Assembly (NCBI GenBank): GCA_021414065.1
Contig: JAIOPE010000059.1
Span: 1-62,890, forward strand
DNA from: Planctomycetota bacterium
Lineage (GTDB): Bacteria > Planctomycetota > JAJSAM01 > JAJVHW01
Direction of reading: 5' to 3'
DNA: 62,890 nt
The notes beneath the pieces are model-generated. The model was not told the origin of the DNA. It ran no database searches and was given only the letters and a program-made list of their open reading frames with translations. Made by a program: the position numbers and the translations under genes. This document shows positions 25,225 through 33,820 of the stretch, piece by piece. Position 1 is the first letter of the stretch. The number at the start of each line of letters is the position of its first letter.

Positions 25225-25538
25225 CCCGCACCGTGTACCGCTTCACGTTCGAGAAGTGCGTGGCGCTCGAGGACGTCGAGAGCGCGCTCGTCCTGGCGCG
25301 CATCGCGGCGGAGGGAGTCCACGGGCAGGCCCAGGCGCAGCTCGACGCGTGCTACGGCGTCTCCGAGAAGCGCCGCTTCTGCGTCGTCGATGCCACCGAC
25401 GCGGTCGGCGCGACGATCGCCAAGGTCCTGACGGCGCTCTTCCTGCGGACGATCGGCGAGGACGCGTTCGACGTGGAGCGGAAGCTCCACGAGGACGACG
25501 CTGAGCCGCTGCCGCGCAGAGACGAGGCGCGCCGATGA
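25221..25538 (+). CDS. Hypothetical 105-aa early protein
   Basis: An uncharacterised small protein: 'TVYRFTFEKCVALEDVESAL', then 'LARIAAEGVHGQAQAQLDAC', and 'KRRFCVVDATDAVGATIAKV'. The fold looks alpha/beta; no known motif is seen. It overlaps the sigma gene by 4 nt and the Cas4-like gene by 4 nt, so it is translated as part of the same coupled operon and is likely a small replication/recombination accessory protein. Confidence 0.72.
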   Translation: MTRTVYRFTFEKCVALEDVESALVLARIAAEGVHGQAQAQLDACYGVSEKRRFCVVDATDAVGATIAKVLTALFLRTIGEDAFDVERKLHEDDAEPLPRRDEARR

Positions 25539-26548
25539 CGGATCGCGCCGTCAGCACGTACTCGATGTGGTCGCTCTTCCGGAACTGCCGCAAGGCCGCG
25601 CAGTACCGCTACATCCTCGACCTCGTCCCGATCGAGCGGGACCGGAACCTCGCCTTCGGCTCCCTCGTTCACGAGGCGCTGGAGGTCTGGCACCGGACGC
25701 GCGACCTCCCCGCGACGCTCGACGTCGTCGATCGCGCGTGCGCGAACCGCGCGGCGAACGAGGACGAGCGCCGGACGTGGCATCTCGCGACCGCGATGCT
25801 CAGGGGCTACGCCGCGCGCTACCCCTCCGAGGAGTTCGAGGTTGTCGCCCTGGAGAAGACCTTCGAGGGCGAGATCACGAACCCCGCGACGGGGGCCGCG
25901 AGCCGGAGCTTCGTCCTCGCGGGGAAGGTCGACGGGATCGTCCGGATCGGCGCGGAGCACTTCCTCCTCGAGCACAAGACGGCGTCTGTCCTCGACGGCA
26001 CCTACCTCGACCGCCTGTGGGGCGACTTCCAGATCGTCCTCTACAGCTACTACGTCGAGCAGGCGCTGGGGATCCGCATCGCGGGCGTCATCTACAACGT
26101 GCTCGTTAAGGCGCGACTCCAGCAGTCGGCCGGCGAGAGCGAGGCGGAGTTCGAGGCGCGGCGCGCGGAGCTGATCGCGAAGTCGAAGACCGGGAAGTCC
26201 TCGGCGCAGCGCCGCGTGCCCGAGAGCGACGAGGAGTTCCAGCGCCGTCTCGCCGAGAAGTACGCCGATCCCGCGATGTTCCACCGCGAGCGGCTCTTCG
26301 TCTCGCGCGAGCAGTTCGACACGCTGCGCGCAGAACTGTGGGAGCTGACGCAGGCCTACCTCGACGCGCGCCGGCGCGGCGTCTTCTACCAGAACACGAG
26401 CCAGTGCTTTCAGTACGGGCGTCCCTGCCCGTACCTGCCGCTCTGCCGCTCGGGCGGCAGCACCACGGTGGCGGAGAACTTCTACGAGAAGATCGCGCCG
26501 CACCAGGAGCTGCGCGCCGACGCAGCGGCCGAGGCAGTGCCCTTCTGA
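25535..26548 (+). CDS. Cas4/AddB-like PD-(D/E)XK exonuclease
   Basis: A 337-aa PD-(D/E)XK nuclease with iron-sulphur-type cysteines. The N-terminal 'YSMWSLFRNCRKAAQYRYIL' carries the first cysteine; 'LAFGSLVHEALEVWH' is the family's helix with the conserved His; the active site is 'GKVDGIVRI' with 'FLLEHKTASVL' (D...E-x-K). The C-terminal three cysteines are in 'CFQYGRPCPYLPLC'. This is the organisation of Cas4/AddB-type 5'-3' exonucleases that feed phage recombination, here next to a Sak4-like ATPase. Translationally coupled on both sides. Confidence 0.88.
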   Translation: MTDRAVSTYSMWSLFRNCRKAAQYRYILDLVPIERDRNLAFGSLVHEALEVWHRTRDLPATLDVVDRACANRAANEDERRTWHLATAMLRGYAARYPSEEFEVVALEKTFEGEITNPATGAASRSFVLAGKVDGIVRIGAEHFLLEHKTASVLDGTYLDRLWGDFQIVLYSYYVEQALGIRIAGVIYNVLVKARLQQSAGESEAEFEARRAELIAKSKTGKSSAQRRVPESDEEFQRRLAEKYADPAMFHRERLFVSREQFDTLRAELWELTQAYLDARRRGVFYQNTSQCFQYGRPCPYLPLCRSGGSTTVAENFYEKIAPHQELRADAAAEAVPF

Positions 26549-26676
26549 TGTGCGAGCACGCCACGACCGTCCCCGCGGGGCCCGCCGTCCGCGTCTGCAC
26601 CGCCTGCGGACAGGCCGTCGAGAAGCTCCCCGAGCCCTCGGGCTGTGAGGGCGCAGCGTGCGAGCCGCAGTCCTGA
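26548..26676 (+). CDS. Very small zinc-ribbon-like protein
   Basis: A 42-aa protein, 'MCEHATTVPAGPAVRVCTAC' followed by a short tail with two more cysteines. CEH and CTAC could form one zinc site. The ATG at 26548 overlaps the stop of the nuclease gene (TGATG), so reinitiation is likely. The evidence is context and the Cys/His pattern only. Confidence 0.55.
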   Translation: MCEHATTVPAGPAVRVCTACGQAVEKLPEPSGCEGAACEPQS

Positions 26677-26705
26677 ACACGAGCAACCACCTGAAGGAGA
26701 CCCTC

Positions 26706-27563
26706 ATGCTTCCGACCACGAAGACCCCGCCGCGCAACGCGCTCTCCGACCTGACCGTCCTCGTCTACGGCCCGACGAAGATCGGGAAGACGACCTGGTG
26801 CAGCCACGCCGAGGGCGCGCTCTTCCTCGCGACCGAGGCGGGGCTCAACAACCTGGAGACGTTCCAGGCGCCCATCTCGACGTGGGAGCAGCTCCTCGCG
26901 GCCTGCGGCGAGATCGCGGGCGGGAACCACCCCTTCAAGACGATCGTCATCGACACGATCGACAACGCCTACCGCATGTGCGCGGACTACGTCTGCGCGA
27001 AGCACAAGGTGGAGCACGAGTCGGACCTCGCCTACGGCAAGGGCTACGCCCTCATCACGAACGAGTTCTACCGCGTGCTGAACAAGCTCGCGCTCCTGCC
27101 CTACGGGCTCTTCCTGATCAGCCACGCCCAGGAGCGTGAGTTCGAGACGCGCACCGGGAAGGTCATGCGCGTCGTCCCGACGCTCCCCGACAAGGCGCGG
27201 AAGGTCGTCCTCGGGATGGCCGACATGGTCCTCTTCTGCGATCTCGACATCTCGCCCGGCGCCGACGGGAAGCAGGTCGCGCGCCGCGTCATGCGTACGA
27301 AGCCGTCGGCCTCCTACGAGGCGGGCGACCGCACGGGGCGTCTCCCCGAGACGATCGACCTCGACTACCGCCGGTTCCTCGACGCCTTCGCCGGCGCGAC
27401 CGTCGCGCGCCCGGCGCCGCAGTCCGCCGCTCCCGCGCCCGCACCGACTGCGGCGCCCGCCTCCTCGGCGCCGGTCGCCGCGTCCCCGACTCCGGTCTCC
27501 GCGCCGGCGACGACCGCGAGCCCGCCCGCCGCGGCGCGTCAGCGCCCCGCCGCCGCGAAGTGA
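26706..27563 (+). CDS. Sak4-like RecA-fold ATPase (single-strand annealing)
   Basis: A 285-aa AAA/RecA-fold NTPase with Walker A 'YGPTKIGKTTWCSHA' near 20-34 and the Walker B strand 'FKTIVIDTIDNAYR' near 78-91; 'GLFLISHAQEREFETRTGK' follows. This pattern is that of Sak4-type phage recombinases, which help RecA-independent annealing. The C-terminal ~50 residues are a disordered A/P-rich tail that probably binds a partner such as SSB. The ATG at 26706 has AAGGAG upstream. The DUF669 protein that usually accompanies Sak4 follows directly. Confidence 0.87.
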   Translation: MLPTTKTPPRNALSDLTVLVYGPTKIGKTTWCSHAEGALFLATEAGLNNLETFQAPISTWEQLLAACGEIAGGNHPFKTIVIDTIDNAYRMCADYVCAKHKVEHESDLAYGKGYALITNEFYRVLNKLALLPYGLFLISHAQEREFETRTGKVMRVVPTLPDKARKVVLGMADMVLFCDLDISPGADGKQVARRVMRTKPSASYEAGDRTGRLPETIDLDYRRFLDAFAGATVARPAPQSAAPAPAPTAAPASSAPVAASPTPVSAPATTASPPAAARQRPAAAK

Positions 27564-27609
27564 CGCCGACACAAACGATCCCCTCACCCCCACGAAGGAG
27601 AACGACACC

Positions 27610-28107
27610 ATGCACGAGTCCAGCAACGGCCACGTCCAGCCCGGCCAGCCGATCGACCTCACGCAGTTCGACGACGAGTTCGCCGAGCAGCCGATCGAGG
27701 AGCGCGCGTTCGAGGAGGTTCCCGACGGCAAGTACCAGGTGAACGTCGAGAAGGTCGCGCTCGTCAACGCGAAGACGAGCGGGAACCCGATGCTCCGCTG
27801 GGAGCTGAAGATCCTCGCGCCGCGCTGCGAGGGCCGCGTCCTCTTCCGCCATAACGTCCTCGCCACGCGCGAGAACCTGAAGTGGCTGAAGAACGACCTG
27901 CATGTCTGCGGCCTCGACCTCGCCAAGGCCTCGGACCTCCCGACCCGCATGAACGAGATCCTCGACGTGAAGCTCGAGGTGACCAAGCGGACGAAGGGCG
28001 AGAACACGAACGTCTACTTCAACCGCCGGATCGTCGTCGACGGAGCGACGCCGGCGTCCGGCCAGGGCTACGACGCCGCGGCGGGCGACGCGCTCGCCCC
28101 GTTCTGA
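27610..28107 (+). CDS. DUF669 protein (single-stranded-DNA-binding-like partner)
   Basis: A 165-aa DUF669 family member: 'EEVPDGKYQVNVEKVALVNA' then 'GNPMLRWELKILAPRCEGRV' and 'NLKWLKNDLHVCGLDL', with the typical end 'YFNRRI'. DUF669 proteins have an OB-type fold and are thought to serve as phage single-strand binding proteins with Sak4. The ATG at 27610 has GAAGGAG in front. The ERCC4 gene starts 1 nt after its stop. Confidence 0.87.
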   Translation: MHESSNGHVQPGQPIDLTQFDDEFAEQPIEERAFEEVPDGKYQVNVEKVALVNAKTSGNPMLRWELKILAPRCEGRVLFRHNVLATRENLKWLKNDLHVCGLDLAKASDLPTRMNEILDVKLEVTKRTKGENTNVYFNRRIVVDGATPASGQGYDAAAGDALAPF

Positions 28108-28108
28108 C

Positions 28109-28561
28109 ATGGAGGGACTCTCGGGAACTCTCCCCGTCATCGCCATCGACACCCGGGAGCAGGAGCCTTACGGCTTCGACCCCTCCCGGGTGACGACGGT
28201 GCGCAGGGCCCTCCCCGCCGGCGACTACTCCCTCGCGGGGAAGGAGACGGAAGTGGCGATCGAGCGGAAGTCGCTGGAGGACTTCGTCGCGACCGCGATC
28301 CACGCGCGGGAGCGCTTCGCCCGCGAGCTCCGCCGACTCGCCGCCTACGACTTCGCCTGCGTGATCGTCGAGGCCTCGATGGAGGACCTCCTCCAGCACC
28401 GCTACCGCTCGGGCGCCGACCCGCGATCGGTCTTCGGCGCCACGCTCTCGATCGTCCTCGACCACCGCGTGCCGGTCTTCTTCTGCAGCGACCGCCAGAT
28501 CGCGTGCCGCTACGTCGAGGGCCTCCTCACGCACTACCACCGAAGGACCGTGTCCGGATGA
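28109..28561 (+). CDS. ERCC4-type nuclease
   Basis: A 150-aa single-domain nuclease of the XPF/ERCC4 family. The motif 'VIAIDTREQEPYGFD' (DTREQ), 'LPAGDYSLAG' and 'VAIERKSLEDFVAT' gives the catalytic D-x-R ... G-D-Y ... (V/I)-E-R-K-x-x-x-D signature. It would cut branched or flap DNA during recombination-dependent replication. Its stop overlaps the RecD-like gene start (ATGA). Confidence 0.92.
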   Translation: MEGLSGTLPVIAIDTREQEPYGFDPSRVTTVRRALPAGDYSLAGKETEVAIERKSLEDFVATAIHARERFARELRRLAAYDFACVIVEASMEDLLQHRYRSGADPRSVFGATLSIVLDHRVPVFFCSDRQIACRYVEGLLTHYHRRTVSG

Positions 28562-30801
28562 GAGGGGCGACCATGGCGACGAGCCGCGCACGCGTGAAGG
28601 CGCAGGCGCCGGGCGAGACGACGACCGTCCGCGGCGTCGTCGCGACGGTGTTCTTCGCGAGCCCGAAGTTCTCGGCGGGGCGGCTCAGGGCCGCCGACGG
28701 CACGGTGCTCTCCTTCGCCGGCGAGGTCGTCGTGCGGGAGCACCAGCCGGTCGTCCTCACCGGTTCCTGGGAGCGCCACCCGAAGTACGGGCGGCAGTTC
28801 AAGGCGACGTCGCTGCTCCACGACCTCGCGCCGGACACGGACGGCCTCGCCCTCTACCTCGCGAACCACCCCGACCTCCCAGGCATCGGGCCCGTGAAGG
28901 CGCGGCGGATCGCCGAGGCGTTCGGCGCGGACTTCGAGCGCGCGCTCGACGAGTATCCCGAGGAGGTTGCCGAGGTCGCGGGCGTCCCCTTCGAGAACGT
29001 CGAGATCCTCCGCACCGAGTGGGCACGGACGCGCACTGTGAACGCCGCCCTCACGTGGCTCTCGGCCTACGGGCTCACCTACCACCAGGTGACGACCCTC
29101 GTCGACGCGTACGGCGAGAACGTCGTCCCGATCCTGAAGGCCGACCCCTACGTGATCGTCGGCGCCATCCCGGGCTTCGGGTTCAAGCGGGTCGACGTCG
29201 TCGCGCGGAAGCTCGGGACGCCGAAGGACCATCCCTCGCGCCTCACGGCCGGCGTCGCCCACTGCGTGGACGCCCGCGTCGAGGACGGCGACTGCTGGAT
29301 CGACTACGAGGTGCTCGTCGAGGCGGCGAACGACCTCCTCGTCCTCGACACGCTCGACAGCCGGACCCGGATCGAGGCCGCGCTGGAGGAACTCCTCTCG
29401 AAGAACCGGCTCGCCTGCGTCTCGATCGGCGGGCGATTCCTCGTCGCCCGGCCCCGGCTCTACGCGATGGAGCGCGACCTCGCCGCGTGGGTTGCGCTCG
29501 GATCGTCGCCGAACCCCCACTTCGGACCGGGCGAGAACCTCAACCTCCTGATCGACCGCGTCGCACCGGACCTCCTCGACGGCCAGCGGTCCGCCGTCCG
29601 GACGGCGCTGTCCCACGCGCAGACGCTGATCTCCGGCGGCGCGGGGAGCGGGAAGACGTACACGATCGCCGCGATCGCGCGCGCCTGCGAGCGGCGCGGG
29701 CTGTCGGTGGTCCTCGCGGCTCCGACCGGGAAGGCCGCGAAGCGGCTCGAGCAGGTCGTCGGGCGGGACGCCGTCACGATCCATCGCCTCCTCGAGTTCA
29801 ACGGCGACGACTTCAAGCGGAACCACGACGAGCCCCTCGACGCCGACGTCGTGATCATCGACGAGGTCTCGATGCTCGACGTGCCGCTCGCGTGGCACCT
29901 CTACGACGCGCTCCGGCTCGGCCGCACGGCGCTCGTCCTCGTCGGCGACCACAACCAGCTCCCGCCGGTCGGACCCGGAAACGTGCTCCGCGACCTGATC
30001 GAGCGACGCCCGCTGCCGACGGTCGTCCTCGACGAGATCGTGAGGCAGGCGGGCGCTCTCAAGATGAACTCGATCGCGGTTCTCGCCGGCGAGGTGCGGA
30101 AGACGGCGCCCGCGGAGGAGGACGGCCGCCGCCCCTGGTACCTCGTCGACCAGTTCACCGACCCCCTCGACGTGCAGCGGTTCCTCGTCGAGCTCTACCG
30201 CGAGCGCCTCGCGGAGCGCCTCCGCTTCGACCTTCTCTCCGACGTGCAACTCCTCACGCCGCAGAAGAAGGGCCCGCTCGGTGTCCGCGACCTGAACGTG
30301 CTGCTGCAGCGGCTCCTCCAGAAGAAGCTCTGGGGCGTTGATGCGCCGGAGGTCCCCGAGGGACGCCGGCCCGAACTCCTCGTCCATGACAAGGTCATCC
30401 AGACGCGGAACAACTACGAGCTCGGCGTCATGAACGGGGCGATCGGCTTCGTCGTCGAGGTCGGTCCGCAGAAGGGCGACCTCGTCGTCGAGTTCGAGGG
30501 AGGCCTGGTCCAGATCCGCGCGGACCGCGGCCACGCGGCGGACCTCCAGCTCGCCTACGCCCTCACGATCCACAAGGCGCAGGGCAGCGAGTTCCCGTGC
30601 GCGGTGGTGATCGTCCACAAGGCGCACTCGTTCATGCACCACCGGAACCTCTTCTACACGGCGGTCACGCGCGCGCAGGAGACGGCCGTCGTCATCGGGG
30701 ACCGCTGGGGTCTCAGGAACTGCGCTGCGAAGGAACAGGTCGAGCGGCGGAAGACCTTCCTCTCGGTCCTCAGCTTCCCGCCGGAAGAGGGGACGCTGTG
30801 A
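28558..30801 (+). CDS. RecD2-like SF1 DNA helicase
   Basis: A 747-aa SF1B helicase with the RecD2 layout: an N-terminal OB-like domain (VRGVVATVFFASPKFSAGRL), a helix-hairpin-helix (LPGIGPVKARRIAEAFG), then Walker A 'ISGGAGSGKTYTIAAI' near 359, 'VVIIDEVSMLDVPLAWHLYD' near 431, 'LVGDHNQLPPVGPGN' and the C-terminal motif 'AYALTIHKAQGSEFP'. It unwinds DNA 5'-3'. ATG 28558 was chosen because it overlaps the upstream stop like its neighbours; ATG 28573 is possible. The long minus-strand frame across it is a shadow. Confidence 0.92.
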   Translation: MRGATMATSRARVKAQAPGETTTVRGVVATVFFASPKFSAGRLRAADGTVLSFAGEVVVREHQPVVLTGSWERHPKYGRQFKATSLLHDLAPDTDGLALYLANHPDLPGIGPVKARRIAEAFGADFERALDEYPEEVAEVAGVPFENVEILRTEWARTRTVNAALTWLSAYGLTYHQVTTLVDAYGENVVPILKADPYVIVGAIPGFGFKRVDVVARKLGTPKDHPSRLTAGVAHCVDARVEDGDCWIDYEVLVEAANDLLVLDTLDSRTRIEAALEELLSKNRLACVSIGGRFLVARPRLYAMERDLAAWVALGSSPNPHFGPGENLNLLIDRVAPDLLDGQRSAVRTALSHAQTLISGGAGSGKTYTIAAIARACERRGLSVVLAAPTGKAAKRLEQVVGRDAVTIHRLLEFNGDDFKRNHDEPLDADVVIIDEVSMLDVPLAWHLYDALRLGRTALVLVGDHNQLPPVGPGNVLRDLIERRPLPTVVLDEIVRQAGALKMNSIAVLAGEVRKTAPAEEDGRRPWYLVDQFTDPLDVQRFLVELYRERLAERLRFDLLSDVQLLTPQKKGPLGVRDLNVLLQRLLQKKLWGVDAPEVPEGRRPELLVHDKVIQTRNNYELGVMNGAIGFVVEVGPQKGDLVVEFEGGLVQIRADRGHAADLQLAYALTIHKAQGSEFPCAVVIVHKAHSFMHHRNLFYTAVTRAQETAVVIGDRWGLRNCAAKEQVERRKTFLSVLSFPPEEGTL

Positions 30802-33554
30802 CGGACGCACCGGCACTCGACACACTCCGCCCCGCGGGCGCCGAGGCGGTCGAGATCTTCCGGCGGTGGTTCCTCAACCGCACGGACGTCGTCGCGTTCC
30901 GCGCGCCCTGGGACAAGCCCTGCCCGGCGACGGGAGGCGACCTCCTCGACGCGCTCCTCGTCGCTCACGTACTCGGCGAGGAAGCGCCGAAGGCCGTCGT
31001 CGAGTACAAGAACCGCCGCGGCCACACCGTAGAGAAGGGCCGCTTCCGCATCGGGAGCTACTGCCCCGGCGAGGGCGATCTCACGAAGTGGGTCTGCCTC
31101 GACTTCGACGGGACGGGCCACGCCGAGGCGCTCGCCGACCCGCTCGCCGCCGCGCGCGCCGCGATGGCCGACTTCGCGAAGGCGGCGCTGCCCTGCTACC
31201 TGGAGCGGTCGGGCGGCGGTCACGGCTGGCACGTGTGGGCGTTCTTCGACCCGCCGATCGCCGCCGCGAAAGCGCAGGCGCTCGGCCGCGCGATGGCGCC
31301 GAAGGACGCTCCGCTCGCCGACGGGGCGGGCTTCGGCGACGTCGCGTCCGCGCGCGGCATCGAGTGCTTCCCGAAGCAGGCGAAGCTCGCGAAGAAGGGC
31401 TACGGGAATCTCGTCTGGCTCCCCTGGTGGCGCGAGGCCGCGGAGGGCGCGAACCTCTTCTACGAGGTCGCCGACGACGGTGCGCTCGCCCCGTACCGGC
31501 CCACGTTCGCGGCCGTCCGCGAGGAGGACGTGGACCGCGTCCTAGCCGAGCTCGCCGCCACCGTGGCGCCCACGGCGCGCCCCACGGGGAACGACGCGGA
31601 GGTCCCGACGACGACGCCCCCGACGACCGGCGACGGCGATCCGGTGTGGGCCGCGTGGCGGAAGGAGGCGCTCGCGGCGCTCTCCCTCGACGCCGTGTAC
31701 GGCCCGTGGCTGACCGGGAAGACGTCCGGCGCCGGCTGGCTGGAGTGCCGCGACCCGGCGTCCGCGTCGGGCGATCAGCACCCCTCGGCCGGCGTCGCCG
31801 ACGGGACCGGCCAGGCGGAGCGCGGCGCGTTCCACTCGCACATCACCGGGAAGACGATCTCGGCCTTCGACTTCCTCGTCTCCCACGGCGGCGTCGCGGA
31901 CTTCCGCGCCGCGTGCGCGAAGGTCGCGGATCTCTCGGGCGTCGCGTTCCCGGCGGGTCGGCCCGCGCCCGCCGCGCCGTCCGGTCCGGCGCGACCGCGC
32001 GTGCGGGTGAACGGCCGTCAGCTCCGCGACATCCTCGCCGACGCCTGGAAGGCCGTCCACGCCACGAACACGCGCCCCTCCCTCTTCGAGCGCGCCGGGG
32101 TCCTCGCGCGGCTGGCCCGGGCGGAGGACGGGCCGCGCATCGAGATCGTCGAGGAGACGGCGATGTACGGACACCTCGTCCGCGTGGCGAACTGGGTGCG
32201 CGTCACGCCCGAGGCGGTCCTCGACGCGACGCCGCCGCGGGACGTCGCCCGCGACATGCTCGTCAACCCCGACGAGGACCTCCCGCCCCTTGACGCCGTG
32301 GTGAAGACGCCCGTCTTCGACGCCGAGGGACGACTCGTCTCGACGCCCGGCTACCACCGCGACGCGCGGCTCTGGCTCCACCTCGCGCCCGGCTTCGAGA
32401 TTCCCGCCGTGCCCGAGCGTCCGAGCGAGGAGGACGTGCGCGCGGCCCGTGCGCTGCTCTTCGACGACCTCCTTGTGGACTTTCCCTTCGCCGCGGAGTC
32501 GGACCGGGCGCACGCCGTCGCGGCGCTCGTCCTGCCCTTCGTCCGGAGGATGGTCGCGGGCTGCACGCCGCTGCACCTCCTCGAGGCGCCGACGCCCGGC
32601 ACCGGGAAGGGCCTCCTCGCCGACGTCATCGCGATCGTCGCGCTCGGCCGCCCGTGCGACCCGACGACGATCACGCCGGACGAGGACGAGGCGCGGAAGA
32701 AGATCACCTCGATCCTCGCGCGCGCCCAGCCGCTCATCCTCCTCGACAACGTGAAGGACGGGCTCGACTCGGCGCAGCTCGCGTCTGCGCTCACCGCCGA
32801 GACCTGGTCCGACCGGCTCCTCGGCCAGACCCGGATGGTCGACTTCCCGAACCGCGCGACCTGGCTCGTCACCGCGAACAACCCGCATCTCTCCCTGGAG
32901 ATCGCGCGGCGCTGTGTCCGGGTGCGGATCGACGCGAAGCAGGATCGTCCGTGGAAGCGGATCGTCTTCAAGCACACGCCGCTGCGCGACTGGGTGCGGA
33001 CGAATCGCGCCGCACTCGTCCACGCGGTCCTGGTGCTCGTCCAGAGCTGGCTCGCCGCGGGGCGGCCCGCGGGGACGAAGCCGCTCGGCTCGTTCGAGAG
33101 CTGGGCCGAGGTGGTCGGGGGGATACTCGGGCACGCAGGCGTCCCCGGCTTCCTCGATGACACGGAGAAGCTCTACGAGGAGGCGGACGCCGATGGACAG
33201 GCGTGGCGGGAGCTCGTGACGGCGTGGTGGGCGCTGCACGGCGACGCGTGGGTCGCGACGGCCGATCTCCTCCGCCTCGCGAGCGAACGTGACCTGCTTG
33301 GCAGCGTCGTCGGCGACAAGTCCGAACGCTCGCGGCTCATCCGGCTGGGGCGCGCGCTCTCGGCGGCCCGCGACCGGCACTTCGGCGCGTACCGGATCTG
33401 CTCGGGACGCAACGCGAACACGAAGGCGGCCCAGTACCGGCTCGTCGCCGATGACGCCGAGCCGCAGGCGGTCGCGCCGGCGCCGGTGGACCCGAGCGAC
33501 GCGTTCGGGGACGGGCTCGGCACGTTCCTCACGGACTTCGAGGGCGCGCTGTGA
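30798..33554 (+). CDS. Primase-helicase (AEP-type primase with C-terminal ATPase)
   Basis: A 918-aa replicative protein. The N-terminal archaeo-eukaryotic primase domain has 'WVCLDFDGTGHAEAL' (DxD near 100), 'YLERSGGGHGWHVWAFFD' near 135-152 and 'GIECFPKQAKLAKKGYGNLV', as in TOTE-type and related phage primases. The C-terminal half is an ATPase: 'HLLEAPTPGTGKGLLADVIA' near 595, 'PLILLDNVKDGLDS' and 'WLVTANNPHLSLEIARRCVR'. The GTG at 30798 overlaps the helicase stop by 4 nt. It would prime and unwind phage DNA. The 741-aa minus-strand frame here is a shadow. Confidence 0.88.
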   Translation: MTDAPALDTLRPAGAEAVEIFRRWFLNRTDVVAFRAPWDKPCPATGGDLLDALLVAHVLGEEAPKAVVEYKNRRGHTVEKGRFRIGSYCPGEGDLTKWVCLDFDGTGHAEALADPLAAARAAMADFAKAALPCYLERSGGGHGWHVWAFFDPPIAAAKAQALGRAMAPKDAPLADGAGFGDVASARGIECFPKQAKLAKKGYGNLVWLPWWREAAEGANLFYEVADDGALAPYRPTFAAVREEDVDRVLAELAATVAPTARPTGNDAEVPTTTPPTTGDGDPVWAAWRKEALAALSLDAVYGPWLTGKTSGAGWLECRDPASASGDQHPSAGVADGTGQAERGAFHSHITGKTISAFDFLVSHGGVADFRAACAKVADLSGVAFPAGRPAPAAPSGPARPRVRVNGRQLRDILADAWKAVHATNTRPSLFERAGVLARLARAEDGPRIEIVEETAMYGHLVRVANWVRVTPEAVLDATPPRDVARDMLVNPDEDLPPLDAVVKTPVFDAEGRLVSTPGYHRDARLWLHLAPGFEIPAVPERPSEEDVRAARALLFDDLLVDFPFAAESDRAHAVAALVLPFVRRMVAGCTPLHLLEAPTPGTGKGLLADVIAIVALGRPCDPTTITPDEDEARKKITSILARAQPLILLDNVKDGLDSAQLASALTAETWSDRLLGQTRMVDFPNRATWLVTANNPHLSLEIARRCVRVRIDAKQDRPWKRIVFKHTPLRDWVRTNRAALVHAVLVLVQSWLAAGRPAGTKPLGSFESWAEVVGGILGHAGVPGFLDDTEKLYEEADADGQAWRELVTAWWALHGDAWVATADLLRLASERDLLGSVVGDKSERSRLIRLGRALSAARDRHFGAYRICSGRNANTKAAQYRLVADDAEPQAVAPAPVDPSDAFGDGLGTFLTDFEGAL

Positions 33555-33820
33555 ACGACTCCGCGCCACGCCTCGCGACTGCGGCGCCGGTCGTGCCCTT
33601 CGGCGAGCCGCTCGTCGATGCTGCGACGGTCGCCGCGTACATGTCGATCGACCCCGCGACCGTCTACCGCCTAGCCGACCGCGGCGATCTTCCCGGCATC
33701 GCGGTCGCGTCGCGCGTCGTCCGGTTCCGGCCTGAGGACGTCCGCGCGTTCCTCGACCGCAGGACACGGAAGGCGACCCCCGCGGGACGAGTCAAGCGCC
33801 TTCTCGGGAGCTCGTCGTGA
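33551..33820 (+). CDS. Excisionase-like helix-turn-helix protein
   Basis: An 89-aa protein with a MerR/HTH_17-type DNA-binding fold: 'LVDAATVAAYMSIDPATVYR', 'LADRGDLPGIAVASRVVRFR' and 'EDVRAFLDRR'. This is the usual pattern of phage excisionases, and the gene overlaps the integrase gene by 4 nt. The GTG at 33551 overlaps the primase-helicase stop by 4 nt. As xis it would set the direction of the integrase at the attachment site near 39.7 kb. Confidence 0.83.
   Translation: MNDSAPRLATAAPVVPFGEPLVDAATVAAYMSIDPATVYRLADRGDLPGIAVASRVVRFRPEDVRAFLDRRTRKATPAGRVKRLLGSSS

Noticed and set aside
28534..30825. 763-codon minus-strand frame over the RecD2-like gene
   Set aside because: The plus strand has all helicase motifs; the minus frame is a composition effect of GC-rich third positions.
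31542..33767. 741-codon minus-strand frame over the primase-helicase
   Set aside because: Same reason; no ribosome site and no recognisable domain.
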